Shown here: positions 9,696 to 13,998 of the stretch, piece after piece
Position numbering within the stretch: position 1 is the stretch's first letter
Layout of the letters: the number at the start of each line of letters is the position of its first letter
DNA from: Rodentolepis nana
Taxonomy: Eukaryota > Platyhelminthes > Cestoda > Cyclophyllidea > Hymenolepididae
Direction: 5' to 3'
DNA length: 13,998 nt
Assembly: GCA_900617975.1 (NCBI GenBank)
Contig: UZAE01013826.1
Coordinates: forward strand, 1-13,998
Program-made: the position numbers and the translations under genes
The notes under the pieces: generated by a model
Seen by the model: the letters and a program-made list of their open reading frames with translations, nothing else
Told to the model about the DNA's origin: nothing
Databases searched by the model: none

Positions 9696-13998
<4,303 letters not shown>

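Overview
The window is AT-rich eukaryotic DNA. It carries parts of three conserved protein-coding genes, all split by GT-AG introns. Two introns in the middle gene are only 34 and 39 bases long, while other introns exceed 1 to 2.8 kb. That mix, AT-rich spacers with simple repeats, and metazoan gene families (a DYRK1 kinase, a coronin, SARNP) suggest an invertebrate. A parasitic flatworm such as a tapeworm or fluke is the best guess. This is inferred from gene architecture, not from a diagnostic marker. There is no operon, CRISPR array, phage or prokaryotic feature, and no recognisable transposon protein.

Layout, left to right. Positions 1-4780, minus strand: the 5' part of a coronin-family WD40 actin regulator, with three coding exons (4780-4592, 1763-1653, 865-710); the gene continues beyond the left edge. 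Positions 4781-5588: a spacer between two divergently transcribed genes, with AT-rich direct repeats and a perfect hairpin. Positions 5589-6575, plus strand: a complete five-exon SARNP/Tho1/CIP29 homologue, 241 residues, with an N-terminal SAP domain and five RFG-type motifs. Positions 6576-9695: the convergent interval between SARNP and the kinase gene; its right part (about 8700-9695) is probably the kinase 3' UTR and is full of GT, TAA and poly-G tracts. Positions 9696-13998, minus strand: six exons of a DYRK1/minibrain kinase, 596 residues to the stop, with the N-terminus beyond the right edge.

The three proteins act in separate processes: actin dynamics, nuclear mRNA packaging and export, and dual-specificity kinase signalling. 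Their adjacency shows only gene order, with coronin and SARNP head-to-head and SARNP and DYRK1 tail-to-tail. I found no convincing new biological system. The items most worth a second look are the very short SARNP introns (one in frame and stop-free), a His in place of the first Tyr of the DYRK activation-loop YxY, two lineage-type insertions in the kinase, a tandem 3' splice site, and a possible diverged dispersed repeat shared by two introns.
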